From NCBI RefSeq assembly GCF_002114285.1, contig NZ_NEDJ01000002.1, positions 1 through 64,000 on the forward strand: 64,000 nt of DNA, in the 5' to 3' direction. Positions 1-8,248 of this stretch are shown here, piece by piece. The position numbers and the translations under genes were made by a program. This DNA is from Halorubrum ezzemoulense DSM 17463 (lineage in GTDB: Archaea > Halobacteriota > Halobacteria > Halobacteriales > Haloferacaceae). Numbering within the stretch: position 1 is the first letter of the stretch; each line of letters begins with the position of its first letter. The notes under the pieces are model-generated. The model had not been told where the DNA came from. It searched no databases and saw only the letters and a list, made by a program, of their open reading frames with translations.

Positions 1-2
1 TC

Positions 3-899
3 TCCGGGTCGGCCGACCTGACCACGCTGCGCCGCCGCGACGACCGCGCGCAGGGTGCATACGTCCGCATCCTCGGCACAGGGTACGAGGCGTTCGCCGA
101 GGCCGCCGCCGACGACGCCGAGTTCACCGTGATCGTGGGCGAGGACTGGTCGATCATCCCGCTGGAGAACCTGATCGCCCGCGTCGGCGAGGAGACCCAC
201 CTCGTCGCCGGCGCGACGACGGCCGCGGAGGCCCGGACCGCCTTCGAGACGCTGGAGATCGGCGCCGACGGCGTCCTCCTCGACGCCGACTCACCCGACG
301 AGATCCGCGGCGCGGTCCAGGCCCGCGACGCCGCGGACCGCGAGACGCTCGATCTCCGCTACGCCGAGGTGACCGAGATCGAACAGACCGGGAGGGCCGA
401 CCGGGTCTGTATCGACACGGGGTCGCTGATGGACGACAGCGAGGGGATGCTCGTCGGCTCGATGTCTCGCGGGCTCTTCTTCGTCCACGCGGAGACGGCG
501 GAGTCGCCGTACGTCGCCTCGCGGCCGTTCCGCGTGAACGCGGGGGCGGTCCACGCCTACGTCCGCAACTCGGAGGGCGGCACCAACTACCTCGCCGAAC
601 TGTCGAGCGGCGACGAGGTCCAGGTCGTCGACACGGACGGCCACACCCGCGAGGCGGTCGTGGGCCGGGTAAAGATCGAGAAGCGCCCGATGTTCCGGAT
701 CCAAGCGGAGATCGAGACGGAGGACGGGACCGACCGGATCGAGACGCTCATCCAGAACGCCGAGACCGTGAAGATCGCGACGGGCGAGGGCCGCAAGGCC
801 GTCACCGAGGTCGAGCCGGGCGACGAGGCGCTCGTCTACTACGAGGACGTCGCGCGCCACTTCGGCGAGGCCGTCGAGGAGAGCATCATCGAGAAGTGA
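3..899 (+). CDS. aroB': 3-dehydroquinate synthase II (archaeal type), 5'-truncated by the window edge
   Basis: The reading frame is open from base 3, so the N-terminus lies outside the window. The visible part of about 298 residues resembles archaeal 3-dehydroquinate synthase II, with blocks such as GEDWSIIPLENLIA, CIDTGSLMDDSEGMLVGS and VNAGAVHAYV. In archaea that lack the DAHP route, this NAD-dependent enzyme oxidatively deaminates and cyclises 2-amino-3,7-dideoxy-D-threo-hept-6-ulosonate to 3-dehydroquinate, feeding aromatic amino-acid synthesis. The protein is acidic and soluble, as expected for a haloarchaeal cytoplasmic enzyme. An internal ATG at 129 is not the true start, because the upstream codons also read like the family (for example RRRDDRAQGAYVRIL). 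The gene ends in TGA at 897-899. Its upstream partner, usually the ADH synthase, would lie to the left if clustered. Confidence 0.9.
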   Translation, partial: SGSADLTTLRRRDDRAQGAYVRILGTGYEAFAEAAADDAEFTVIVGEDWSIIPLENLIARVGEETHLVAGATTAAEARTAFETLEIGADGVLLDADSPDEIRGAVQARDAADRETLDLRYAEVTEIEQTGRADRVCIDTGSLMDDSEGMLVGSMSRGLFFVHAETAESPYVASRPFRVNAGAVHAYVRNSEGGTNYLAELSSGDEVQVVDTDGHTREAVVGRVKIEKRPMFRIQAEIETEDGTDRIETLIQNAETVKIATGEGRKAVTEVEPGDEALVYYEDVARHFGEAVEESIIEK

Positions 900-942
900 C
901 CGCCGCGGCGGAAACCGGCCGCGTTCGTGTCGACCAGAACGC

Positions 943-951
943 ATTTTAGAG
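943..951 (+). promoter_or_regulatory. TATA-like box for the membrane protein at 971
   Basis: ATTTTAGAG is centred about 24 bases before the ATG at 971. That spacing would give a leaderless or very short-leader transcript, as is common in haloarchaea. It also favours ATG 971 over the in-frame TTG at 956. Confidence 0.45.
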
Positions 952-970
952 TTGATTGTTATCAGACGGC

Positions 971-1585
971 ATGGCAGTCGCTAACGAGACCGATCGCCGC
1001 ATCGTCGAACAGGGGTTCGTCGATCGAGTCCAACACCTCGCCCGGGCCGCGAATCCGGCGTTCGCGGCCGGGAGCCTCCTCGTCCCGCTGGCGTTCCTCG
1101 GGGCGAGCCTCGCGCTCGGGAGCACCGAACTGCTCTTCTACACGCACGTCGCGGCCGGGGCGGTCTGGTTCGGGTTCGCGCTGATCTTCCCGGCGATCAT
1201 CGGTCCGACGCTCGGTGGTCTCGGCGAGGAGGCGTCGGCCGCGGTCACGACGACGCTGGTGCCGAAGGCGGTCTTCTTCCTCGTCGGCTTCTCGCTGACG
1301 ACGGTGCTGTCCGGAACGGTGCTGTTGACGCCCGACCTCGGCCTCGGCTACGGCTTCGGCGGCGCGTGGTCGGGGGCCGCGCTCGCGCTCGGCTGGGGGC
1401 TGTTCGCGTTCGGGATCGCCGTGCCGCACCGGCTCCAGCTCAGCGCCTACTACGAGACGCTGTCGCCGGATCCGGACGCCTCGCGGCTCGAATCGATCGA
1501 GAAGAAGAACCTCGTCGTCGGACTGTTCGAGGGAGCGATGATGCTCGTGCTCATCGTCCTGATGACCGGGTTCCGGCTGGGATAA
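971..1585 (+). CDS. hypothetical multi-pass membrane protein
   Basis: This 204-residue protein has a short polar N-terminus and about five hydrophobic stretches (for example SLLVPLAFLGASLALG, AAGAVWFGFALIFPAIIG, AVFFLVGFSLTTVLSGTVLL and GAMMLVLIVLMTGF). It therefore sits in the cytoplasmic membrane. I do not recognise a specific family; the layout is loosely like small CopD/DUF2269-type membrane proteins, but I see no conserved metal ligands that would justify that name. I chose ATG 971 over the in-frame TTG at 956 because of the TATA spacing. It stands alone between the shikimate gene and a convergent SDR gene. Confidence 0.7.
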   Translation: MAVANETDRRIVEQGFVDRVQHLARAANPAFAAGSLLVPLAFLGASLALGSTELLFYTHVAAGAVWFGFALIFPAIIGPTLGGLGEEASAAVTTTLVPKAVFFLVGFSLTTVLSGTVLLTPDLGLGYGFGGAWSGAALALGWGLFAFGIAVPHRLQLSAYYETLSPDPDASRLESIEKKNLVVGLFEGAMMLVLIVLMTGFRLG

Positions 1586-1632
1586 GCGCGGAGCGAGTGC
1601 GGGGACGGCCCCTCGGGGCGTCCGCGTCGCCC

Positions 1633-2349
1633 TCACCAAGGGACCCGCTCGCGGTCCTTCCAGAGCAGTCCCCCCGGGCTCCCCGGTGCGAACCTGGCGA
1701 GCCACACCGGGGTCTCGGCCCCTTTCGACGGCGAGCGGGGCGCACCGTCCCCGCCCATGTCAGTCCGAACCCACCCGGGGGAGGCGGCGTTGGCGATGAG
1801 TCCCCGATCGCCGTACTCCCCGTCGAGGTAGGCCGTCAACCCTCCGAGACCGACCTTCGACAGCCGGTACGGCGGATACTCGCCCTCCATTCGTCCCTCC
1901 GTGAAGCGTCCGAGGCCCGACGACATGGAGACCACGCGCCCGCCGGGGCCGTCCAGAAGCAGCGGCAGCGCCCGCTTCGTCAGCAGGACCGGGCCGCGGA
2001 GGTTCACGGCCATCGTCCGGTCGAAGTCGGCCTCGTCCATCTCGTGAAGCGGTCCCGACCGGGAGAAGATCCCGGCGTTGTTCACCAGAACGTCCAACGA
2101 CCCCCGCTCTCGTTCGATCCGGTCGACTGCCGCCCGGATCTGCCCGTCGTCGGTCACGTCCAGTTCGACGGCGCGCTGGTCCGCCGCGGTGACGTCGTTC
2201 GGGTCTCTGGCCCCGGCGTACACGGTCGCTCCCAGTTCCGCGAGACCCGCTGCGATCTCGGCTCCGATACCGCGGTTCGCGCCCGTGACGAGGGCGACGT
2301 CGTCGGTCAGGTCCGGCTTGAGGTCGATCTCGGGCTGCGGCTGCGACAT
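1633..2349 (-). CDS. short-chain dehydrogenase/reductase (SDR)
   Basis: This is a 238-residue classical SDR with a Rossmann fold. The cofactor motif TGANRGIG lies near residues 17-24, NNAG follows the central strand, and the catalytic Ser/Tyr-xxx-Lys set is visible in VVSMSSG and YRLSK. The family performs NAD(P)(H)-dependent oxidation or reduction of alcohol/carbonyl substrates; the substrate cannot be read from the sequence. The start at 2349 gives a normal N-terminus (MSQPQPEIDL). The in-frame extension to 2544 is rejected because it is basic and lacks family features. It is transcribed towards the membrane-protein gene and divergently from the PfkB-type kinase. Confidence 0.88.
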   Translation of the reverse strand: MSQPQPEIDLKPDLTDDVALVTGANRGIGAEIAAGLAELGATVYAGARDPNDVTAADQRAVELDVTDDGQIRAAVDRIERERGSLDVLVNNAGIFSRSGPLHEMDEADFDRTMAVNLRGPVLLTKRALPLLLDGPGGRVVSMSSGLGRFTEGRMEGEYPPYRLSKVGLGGLTAYLDGEYGDRGLIANAASPGWVRTDMGGDGAPRSPSKGAETPVWLARFAPGSPGGLLWKDRERVPW

Positions 2350-2503
2350 ATGGATCGGGGACGCCCTCCGGCCGGAAATATCCCACAGCCGGACGCACGC
2401 TCGGTCTCGGCCATGGGTGGCCGGATCGCGGGCGCGGCTGAGGGGGAATCGAGTGGATAGATTCATGCGGGTACCGCTACAGCGTAGCGAACACGGTGCG
2501 ACA

Positions 2504-3442
2504 GTGAGTGACAGCGACCGAGGAGTGGCGGTCGTCGGCGACACGACGGTCGACCTCTACCCCACGGACGGCGGACCGATCGCGCCCGGGAGCGGCTTCG
2601 AGTGGCACGTCGGCGGCACGGCGACGAACGCCGCCCGATGGGCCGCTGCGGCCGGCTGCGAGGTCGACCTCGTCACGAACGTCGGGACCGCCGTGCTCGG
2701 GGCGGCCGCCGCCGAGGACCTCGCGAACGGCCCGGTCGGCACGGAACGCCTCGCGCGGGTCGACGCGCCGTCACCGCTGACGCTGTACGCCGGGGCAGCG
2801 GGCGACGAGGAATGGAACGCGTGGGTGGCCGGAAGCTGTTACGGGTTCACACCGCCGGAGGATCCAGCGTCGTTCGCGGCCTCGTACGAGTGGATCCTGC
2901 TGGAGGGAGTCACGCTGCCGGCCGCGGTGAACGGGGCGCCGGTCCGCCCCCCCGCCGCGGCGGCCGCGGAGCGCGGCACCCGCGTCGCGTTCGACCTCAA
3001 CGGGCGTCCGAACCAGTGGTCGGGCCCGGAAGAGTACCGAGACGCGCTGCGAGAGGTCCTCCCGCGCTGCGACCTACTGTTCGCCGGGACGGACGACCTC
3101 GGGGTGGCCGGCGTCGAGCCGACGCCGGCGGGCCTGCTCGAACTGCTCCCGGCGGACCACTCCGCGACGGCGTTCGTCACCGACGGCGGCGACGCGACGC
3201 GGGCGATACGGATCGACGACGGGGCCGTCACGGAGCGCCTGACCGTCGCTCCCCCCTCGGCGACGGTTGCCACACCGGCCGGCGCCGGCGACGCGTTCGC
3301 GGGCGCTGTCCTCGCCGCGCGGCACGGCGGCGCGTCGGACCTCCGCCGGCTGGCGACGGTCGGCAACGCCGCGGGGGCGGCCGCAGTGGAGACCGTCGGC
3401 GCGTTCGACGCGGACGCCGCCGCGACGGACCGGTCGTTCTGA
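2504..3442 (+). CDS. PfkB-family carbohydrate kinase
   Basis: This 312-residue ribokinase/PfkB-type kinase transfers phosphate from ATP to a sugar or nucleoside. The family signatures are GGTATNAA near residue 35 and the C-terminal PAGAGDAF, whose Asp is the catalytic base that closes the anion hole. The substrate is not evident. The start is uncertain: GTG 2504 gives the usual short lead-in to the first strand (GVAVVGDTTVDLY), while ATG 2465 in the same frame would add 13 residues. Neighbours are a divergent SDR and a convergent peptidase, so context does not assign a pathway. Confidence 0.85.
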   Translation: MSDSDRGVAVVGDTTVDLYPTDGGPIAPGSGFEWHVGGTATNAARWAAAAGCEVDLVTNVGTAVLGAAAAEDLANGPVGTERLARVDAPSPLTLYAGAAGDEEWNAWVAGSCYGFTPPEDPASFAASYEWILLEGVTLPAAVNGAPVRPPAAAAAERGTRVAFDLNGRPNQWSGPEEYRDALREVLPRCDLLFAGTDDLGVAGVEPTPAGLLELLPADHSATAFVTDGGDATRAIRIDDGAVTERLTVAPPSATVATPAGAGDAFAGAVLAARHGGASDLRRLATVGNAAGAAAVETVGAFDADAAATDRSF

Positions 3443-3511
3443 CGCACGAGCGCGTCCCGCCGAGGACCGTCAACGGTGGAAAAAAGCGGGTTCGGAGCGC
3501 TCGACGGCGCC

Positions 3512-5038
3512 TCAGATCCCGTACAGCTCGCCGTACTTCTCGTCGACGTAGTCGAGGAAGGCGTCGGCGGAGAAGTCCTCGCCGGTCGCGCGCACCACCA
3601 GTTCGTTCGTCTCGTAGCGGGCGCCGTGCCGGTGGACGTTCTCGCCGAGCCAGTCGCGGAGGTCGCCGAACTCGCCCTCGGCGATCTTCGCGTCGAGGTC
3701 GTCGATCTCGGCCTCGGCGGCCTCGAACAGCTGCGCGGCCATCACGGAACCGAGCGAGTAGGTCGGGAAGTAGCCGAAGTTGCCGTGGCTCCAGTGGATG
3801 TCCTGGAGACACCCCTCCGCGTCGTTCTCGGGACGGTTACCGAGGTACTCCTCGTACTTGTCGTTCCACACTTCGGGCACCTCCTCGACGTCGAGGTCGC
3901 CGCGGATCAGGTCGCGCTCGATCTCGAACCGGACGACGATGTGGAGGTGGTAGGTGAGCTCGTCGGCCTCGACGCGGATGAGATTGTCCTCGTACACCTG
4001 GTTGAACGCCTCGTAGGCGTCGCGGACCGTCGCGTCCTCGGTCTGCGGGAAGTGCTCCTGAAAGACGGGAAGGAACTCCTGCCAGAACGCCTCGCTCCGG
4101 CCGACGTGGTTCTCCCAGAGTCGCGACTGCGACTCGTGGACCGAGAGGTCGCGCGACGTGCCCAGCGGCGTGCCGAAGTGCTCCTGCGGGAGCCCGAGGT
4201 TGTACTGCGCGTGGCCGAACTCGTGGATCGTCGAGCCAACCGCGCCGAGCGGGTCGGTCTCGTCGAACCGGGTCGTCACCCGGCAGTCGAACTGGTTCCC
4301 GGACGTGAACGGGTGTGAGGAGACGTCGAGACGGCCGCGGTCGAAGTCGTAGCCGACGAGCTCGAGCGCCTCTCGCGAGCGCGACTCCTGCCCGTCCTCG
4401 GGGAAGGTCCCCTCGACGGTGTCGACGGCGAGCTCGACATCGGACGCGCGGATCTCCTCGATCATCGGGACGAGCGCCTCGCGGAGCTCGGTGAGGATCG
4501 ACTCCGCGCGCTCCATCGAGAGGCACGGCTCGAACTCCTCGAAGAGGACCTCGTAGGGGTCCCGGTCGGGGTCGATGTGCTCCGCGTACTCCCGCTTCAG
4601 CTCGACGTGTTTCTCCAGGTACGGCGCGAAGGTCTCGAAGTCGTTCTCGGCCTTCGCCTCCTCCCACGCCTGAAGCGCCTCGGAGCCCGTCTCGGAGATC
4701 TCCTCGACGAGTTCGACCGGGACGGCGTCGGCGCGCTCGTACTCGCGGCGGACCTCCCGGACGACCGCGGCCTGCTCGTCCGTGAGGTCGGCGTCGTCGA
4801 GTTCGTCGAGCAGTTCGCCCGTCTCGTCGGCGGTGACCATGTCGTGGTGGACCGAGGAGAGCGCCGAGAGCTGCTTCGACCGCGCGGGCGTGCCGCCCTC
4901 GGGCATCATCACCTGCTGGTCCCAGCCGAGGACGCCGGAGGCGCTCCCGACCGCGTTCCACCGCTGGACGCGGTCGAGGAGCGCGCCGTAGGCGTCCGGT
5001 GCGTCGGCTGCGTCGTCTGTCGCGGCTTCCGTTGCCAT
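3512..5038 (-). CDS. carboxypeptidase Taq-type metallocarboxypeptidase (M32)
   Basis: This 508-residue M32 zinc carboxypeptidase trims amino acids from peptide C-termini in the cytoplasm. The zinc-binding and catalytic HEFGH motif is at residues 272-276 and the downstream HESQSR motif is at 301-306, with H301/E302 supplying the third ligand region. An HPF motif at about 252-254 is also typical. The length matches the family (about 500). The N-terminus (MATEAATDDAADAPDAYGAL) is a short acidic lead before the first helix. It is transcribed convergently with the PfkB kinase and divergently from the threonine aldolase. Confidence 0.95.
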   Translation of the reverse strand: MATEAATDDAADAPDAYGALLDRVQRWNAVGSASGVLGWDQQVMMPEGGTPARSKQLSALSSVHHDMVTADETGELLDELDDADLTDEQAAVVREVRREYERADAVPVELVEEISETGSEALQAWEEAKAENDFETFAPYLEKHVELKREYAEHIDPDRDPYEVLFEEFEPCLSMERAESILTELREALVPMIEEIRASDVELAVDTVEGTFPEDGQESRSREALELVGYDFDRGRLDVSSHPFTSGNQFDCRVTTRFDETDPLGAVGSTIHEFGHAQYNLGLPQEHFGTPLGTSRDLSVHESQSRLWENHVGRSEAFWQEFLPVFQEHFPQTEDATVRDAYEAFNQVYEDNLIRVEADELTYHLHIVVRFEIERDLIRGDLDVEEVPEVWNDKYEEYLGNRPENDAEGCLQDIHWSHGNFGYFPTYSLGSVMAAQLFEAAEAEIDDLDAKIAEGEFGDLRDWLGENVHRHGARYETNELVVRATGEDFSADAFLDYVDEKYGELYGI

Positions 5039-5148
5039 ACGTCACGGATCGATCCCGGTCAATAAGAAGGGACCGAACGCGGAACCGACCGCGCCGAGCG
5101 CGGATCTCCCGCCCCGCGTTCGCTGCGCCGCTCGCTCGCCGAGCGCGG

Positions 5149-5156
5149 GATATATG
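5149..5156 (+). promoter_or_regulatory. TATA box for threonine aldolase
   Basis: GATATATG is centred about 33 bases before the ATG at 5185, in a GC-rich divergent intergenic region. It is the only clear AT-rich element there. Confidence 0.5.
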
Positions 5157-5184
5157 CCCGGCGCCGCGGTAGGGCCTACAACAG

Positions 5185-6231
5185 ATGTCCGACGACGAGT
5201 TCATCGACCTGCGGTCCGACACCGTCACGACGCCCTCCGAGGAGATGCGCGACGCGGCCGCGACCGCCGAGGTCGGCGACGACGTGTACCGCGACGACCC
5301 GACGGTCAACGAGTTAGAGCGCCAAGCTGCCGACGCGGTCGGCACCGAGGCCGCGCTGTACGTCCCCTCTGGGACGATGGCCAACCAGATCGCGGTCCAC
5401 GCGCACACGGAGCCGGGCCAAGAGCTCCTCTTGGAGCGCGAGTCGCATATCTACCGCTGGGAGCTGGCGGGGGCGGCGAAGCTCTCCGGCGTCCAGACGC
5501 GGACGATAGACGCCGGCGAGCGGTGCGTCCCGACCCCCGAGGCGGTCCGTGAGGGGCTCGTCGGCGAGGACCTCCACCGCCCCGGGACCGGTCTCCTCAC
5601 CGTGGAGAACACCCATAACTACCGCGGCGGGATCGCGGTCCCGGTCGACCGGATCGCGGCCGCGGCCGAGGCCGCCCGCGAGGCCGACGTGCCGGTCCAC
5701 CTCGACGGCGCGCGTGTCTTCAACGCCGCGGTCGCGCTCGGCGTCGACGCGAGCGAGATCGTCGCCCACGCCGACAGCGTCACGTTCTGTCTCTCGAAGG
5801 GGCTCGGCGCCCCGGTCGGCTCGATTCTCGCCGGCGACGAGGCGTTTATCGAGGACGCCCGCCGGGTCCGCAAGCTGTTCGGCGGCGGGATGCGCCAGGC
5901 CGGGATGATCGCCGCGCCGGCGCTCCGCGCGCTGGAGAACGTCGACCGCCTCGCGGAGGACCACGCAAACGCGGAGCGGCTCGCGGCCGGCCTCGACGCG
6001 CTCGACGGCGTCGACGCGCCCGCGCCGGACACGAATATCGTCGTGGCGGACACCGAGGCGGCCGGCATCCCAGCCGAGTCGCTCTACGCGGCCTGTAAGG
6101 ACGCCGGCGTCGGCTGCGTCGAGTTCGACGACTACACGACGCGGTTCACGACTCACCTCGACGTCGACGAGGGCGACGTCGACGAGGCGGTCGACCGCGT
6201 CGCGGACGTCGTCGACAGCCTCCGGAACTGA
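5185..6231 (+). CDS. ltaE: low-specificity L-threonine aldolase
   Basis: This 348-residue fold-type I PLP enzyme would cleave L-threonine or L-allo-threonine to glycine and acetaldehyde. The N-terminal IDLRSDTVTTPS block is diagnostic of the family. The PLP-binding lysine is K205 in FCLSKGLGAPVGS, and D184 in HLDGAR contacts the pyridine nitrogen. FGGGMRQAG is also conserved. Length is normal. It has its own promoter and lies about 80 bases upstream of the DUF2209-like/HflX pair. A beta-eliminating lyase is less likely given the RSDT and FGGGMRQ motifs. Confidence 0.93.
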   Translation: MSDDEFIDLRSDTVTTPSEEMRDAAATAEVGDDVYRDDPTVNELERQAADAVGTEAALYVPSGTMANQIAVHAHTEPGQELLLERESHIYRWELAGAAKLSGVQTRTIDAGERCVPTPEAVREGLVGEDLHRPGTGLLTVENTHNYRGGIAVPVDRIAAAAEAAREADVPVHLDGARVFNAAVALGVDASEIVAHADSVTFCLSKGLGAPVGSILAGDEAFIEDARRVRKLFGGGMRQAGMIAAPALRALENVDRLAEDHANAERLAAGLDALDGVDAPAPDTNIVVADTEAAGIPAESLYAACKDAGVGCVEFDDYTTRFTTHLDVDEGDVDEAVDRVADVVDSLRN

Positions 6232-6390
6232 CCGTGCCGTTCGGGCCGCCGGGCCGCTCTGCGCGGCGACCCACGAAAACGTTCAATTCGACGGCCCACG
6301 TACGGCCTCGCATGGACGCACGAGCAGTCGACGCGAACGCGCGCGCCGGTCGAACGGTGGTGGACGGTTCCCGCCCCTGAGGTCGTCGGC

Positions 6391-6747
6391 GTGGACATCA
6401 GCGGCCGTCACGAGGAGGACGGCGAGTACCTGATGGTCGCGGCCGCGGTCCACGCGCGGATCGACTCCTCCCGGATCCGCTCCGTGGAAGGGATGGGGTT
6501 CGCCGCCGCGCGCGAGGGGCCGACGCTGGAGGCGACCGTCGCGCTCGCCGCCGACGCGGTGGGCGACCTCCCCGCGCCGCCCGACGGTCCGATCGTCGCC
6601 GAGGGCGGCGAGTTCTACGAGGAGTCGGCCGACCGCGTCGGACTCAGCTTCCAGCCCGAGTTTAAATACGTCGAGAGCATAGGCGAGCGCGAGACAGTGC
6701 AGGCAGCACACCACGCCGCGTACGCGGCCCGGGACCTCCTCCGATGA
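6391..6747 (+). CDS. DUF2209-like conserved archaeal protein, probable frame break at its N-terminus
   Basis: The 118-residue readable frame begins at GTG 6391 and has the DUF2209-type opening VDISGRHEEDGEYLMVAAAVHA. I know of no function for the family. The last 4 bases overlap the hflX start (ATGA), implying translational coupling. The start is odd: a normally placed ATG at 6312 opens a different frame and runs 22 codons to a TGA at 6378-6380. Removing one C from the CCCC run at 6374-6377 would join that frame to this one and give a longer, family-like N-terminus. So either the gene starts at GTG 6391 or the sequence carries a one-base insertion. Confidence 0.75.
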   Translation: MDISGRHEEDGEYLMVAAAVHARIDSSRIRSVEGMGFAAAREGPTLEATVALAADAVGDLPAPPDGPIVAEGGEFYEESADRVGLSFQPEFKYVESIGERETVQAAHHAAYAARDLLR

Positions 6748-8102
6748 GCGACGGCGCCGGAGCGGGGGCGGCCGACGCCGACTCAGGAACCGACGGACGC
6801 CGAGCGGTCGTCGCCAAACGCGTCGACTCCGGTGCGGCCGACCTCTCCGAGATCCGTCAGTTAGCGGCGGCGGCGGGCTACGACGTGGTCGGCGAACTCA
6901 CCCAGACCCGGACCGAGGACGCCGCGTTCATGTTCGGCGAGGGGAAGGTTGCGGAGCTGCGAGACCTCGTCCGGCACGCCGACGCTGACGCGGTGATCAT
7001 CGACAACGACGTGGGGCCGTACCAGACGTTCAACGTCGGCGGGAAGCTCCCCGAAGGCGTCGAGGTGGTCGACCGATTCACGCTCATCCTCGAGATATTC
7101 GGCCAGCGCGCGAACACGCGGAAGGCGCAGCTCCAGGTCGAGCTCGCGGAGCTTCGCTACGAGCTCCCCCGGGCGGAGGCGAAGGCAAGCCTCGCGAAGC
7201 GCGACGAGCGCCCCGGGTTCATGGGGCTCGGCGAGTACGACGAGAGCGTCGAGCGCGACATCAAACGACAGATATCCGGGATCCGCGACGAGCTGGCGTC
7301 GATCGCGGGGAAGGGGGAGGCGCGCCGCGGGCAGCGCCGCGACTCCGGCGTCGACCTCGTCGCGCTCGCGGGGTACACCAACGCCGGGAAGTCGACGCTG
7401 ATGCGCCGGCTCGCGGACGAGCTGGCGGTCGACGAGAACGCCGAGCGTCACCGCGACCTCGACACCACCGCGGAGTCGCAGGACATGCTGTTCACGACGC
7501 TCGGGACCACGACGCGCCGGGCCGAGATGGAGAAGCGCGACGTGCTGCTGACGGACACGGTGGGGTTCATCGCGGACCTCCCCCACTGGCTCGTGGAGTC
7601 GTTCGAGTCGACGCTCGACTCGGTGTACCGCGCCGACCTCGTCCTCCTCGTCGTCGACGCGAGCGAGCCGGTCGAGGCCATGCGCGAGACGCTCGTCACG
7701 AGCCACGACACCCTCTACGAGCGCAACGAGGCCCCGGTCGTCACCGTGTTCAACAAGATCGACCGGCTGGAGCCGGGAGCGCTCGCCGACAAGCGCGCCG
7801 CGCTCTCCGGCGTCGCGCCCGACCCGATCGCCGTCTCGGCGAAGACGGGCGCCGGGGTCGCCGAACTCCGCGACCGGGTCGAGGACGAACTTCCCGACTG
7901 GGAGCGCGAGCGGCTCGTCCTCCCGGTCTCCGACGAGGCGATGAGCCTCGTCTCGTGGGTCCACGACCACGGATACGTCGCCGAGGAGACGTACGCGGGC
8001 GACCAGGTGACCGTCGACTTCGAGGCGAAGCCCTCGATAGTCGCCCGCGCCCGGGCGAAGGCTGCCGAGATGGCGGCGGCGCCCGCCGAAGCGTCGGCCT
8101 GA
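6744..8102 (+). CDS. hflX: GTPase HflX
   Basis: This 452-residue ribosome-associated GTPase has an N-terminal HflX nucleotide/ribosome-binding domain with the GEGKVAEL block near residue 65, followed by the linker GLGEYDESVERDIKRQI (161-177). The G domain has P-loop GYTNAGKST (210-218), DTVGF (271-275), NKID (337-340) and SAKTG. In characterised systems HflX binds the large subunit and splits or rescues stalled ribosomes under stress. All G motifs are intact, unlike the second copy at 47635-49080. It overlaps the preceding DUF2209-like gene by 4 bases. Confidence 0.95.
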   Translation: MSDGAGAGAADADSGTDGRRAVVAKRVDSGAADLSEIRQLAAAAGYDVVGELTQTRTEDAAFMFGEGKVAELRDLVRHADADAVIIDNDVGPYQTFNVGGKLPEGVEVVDRFTLILEIFGQRANTRKAQLQVELAELRYELPRAEAKASLAKRDERPGFMGLGEYDESVERDIKRQISGIRDELASIAGKGEARRGQRRDSGVDLVALAGYTNAGKSTLMRRLADELAVDENAERHRDLDTTAESQDMLFTTLGTTTRRAEMEKRDVLLTDTVGFIADLPHWLVESFESTLDSVYRADLVLLVVDASEPVEAMRETLVTSHDTLYERNEAPVVTVFNKIDRLEPGALADKRAALSGVAPDPIAVSAKTGAGVAELRDRVEDELPDWERERLVLPVSDEAMSLVSWVHDHGYVAEETYAGDQVTVDFEAKPSIVARARAKAAEMAAAPAEASA

Positions 8103-8214
8103 CCGCCGCGGGTCGGGCGCTCGCCGAAGACCGTCCGACCGCCGCCCGGCCCCGCGCAGACCGCTCCGGCCGGACCGTCCTGCCCAGACCGTTTCGCCCG
8201 GCGAGCGGTCGGAC

Positions 8215-8224
8215 AAAGTATACG
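8215..8224 (+). promoter_or_regulatory. TATA-like box for the first acetyl-CoA synthetase
   Basis: AAAGTATACG is centred about 29 bases before the ATG at 8249, in an otherwise GC-rich gap after hflX. Confidence 0.5.
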
Positions 8225-8248
8225 TTCCTCCGCGGGCCATCACGTGGT

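Noticed and set aside
291-944. A long minus-strand frame across the 3-dehydroquinate synthase gene.
   Set aside because: Long antisense frames are common in GC-rich haloarchaeal genes; this one is Arg-rich and has no domain.
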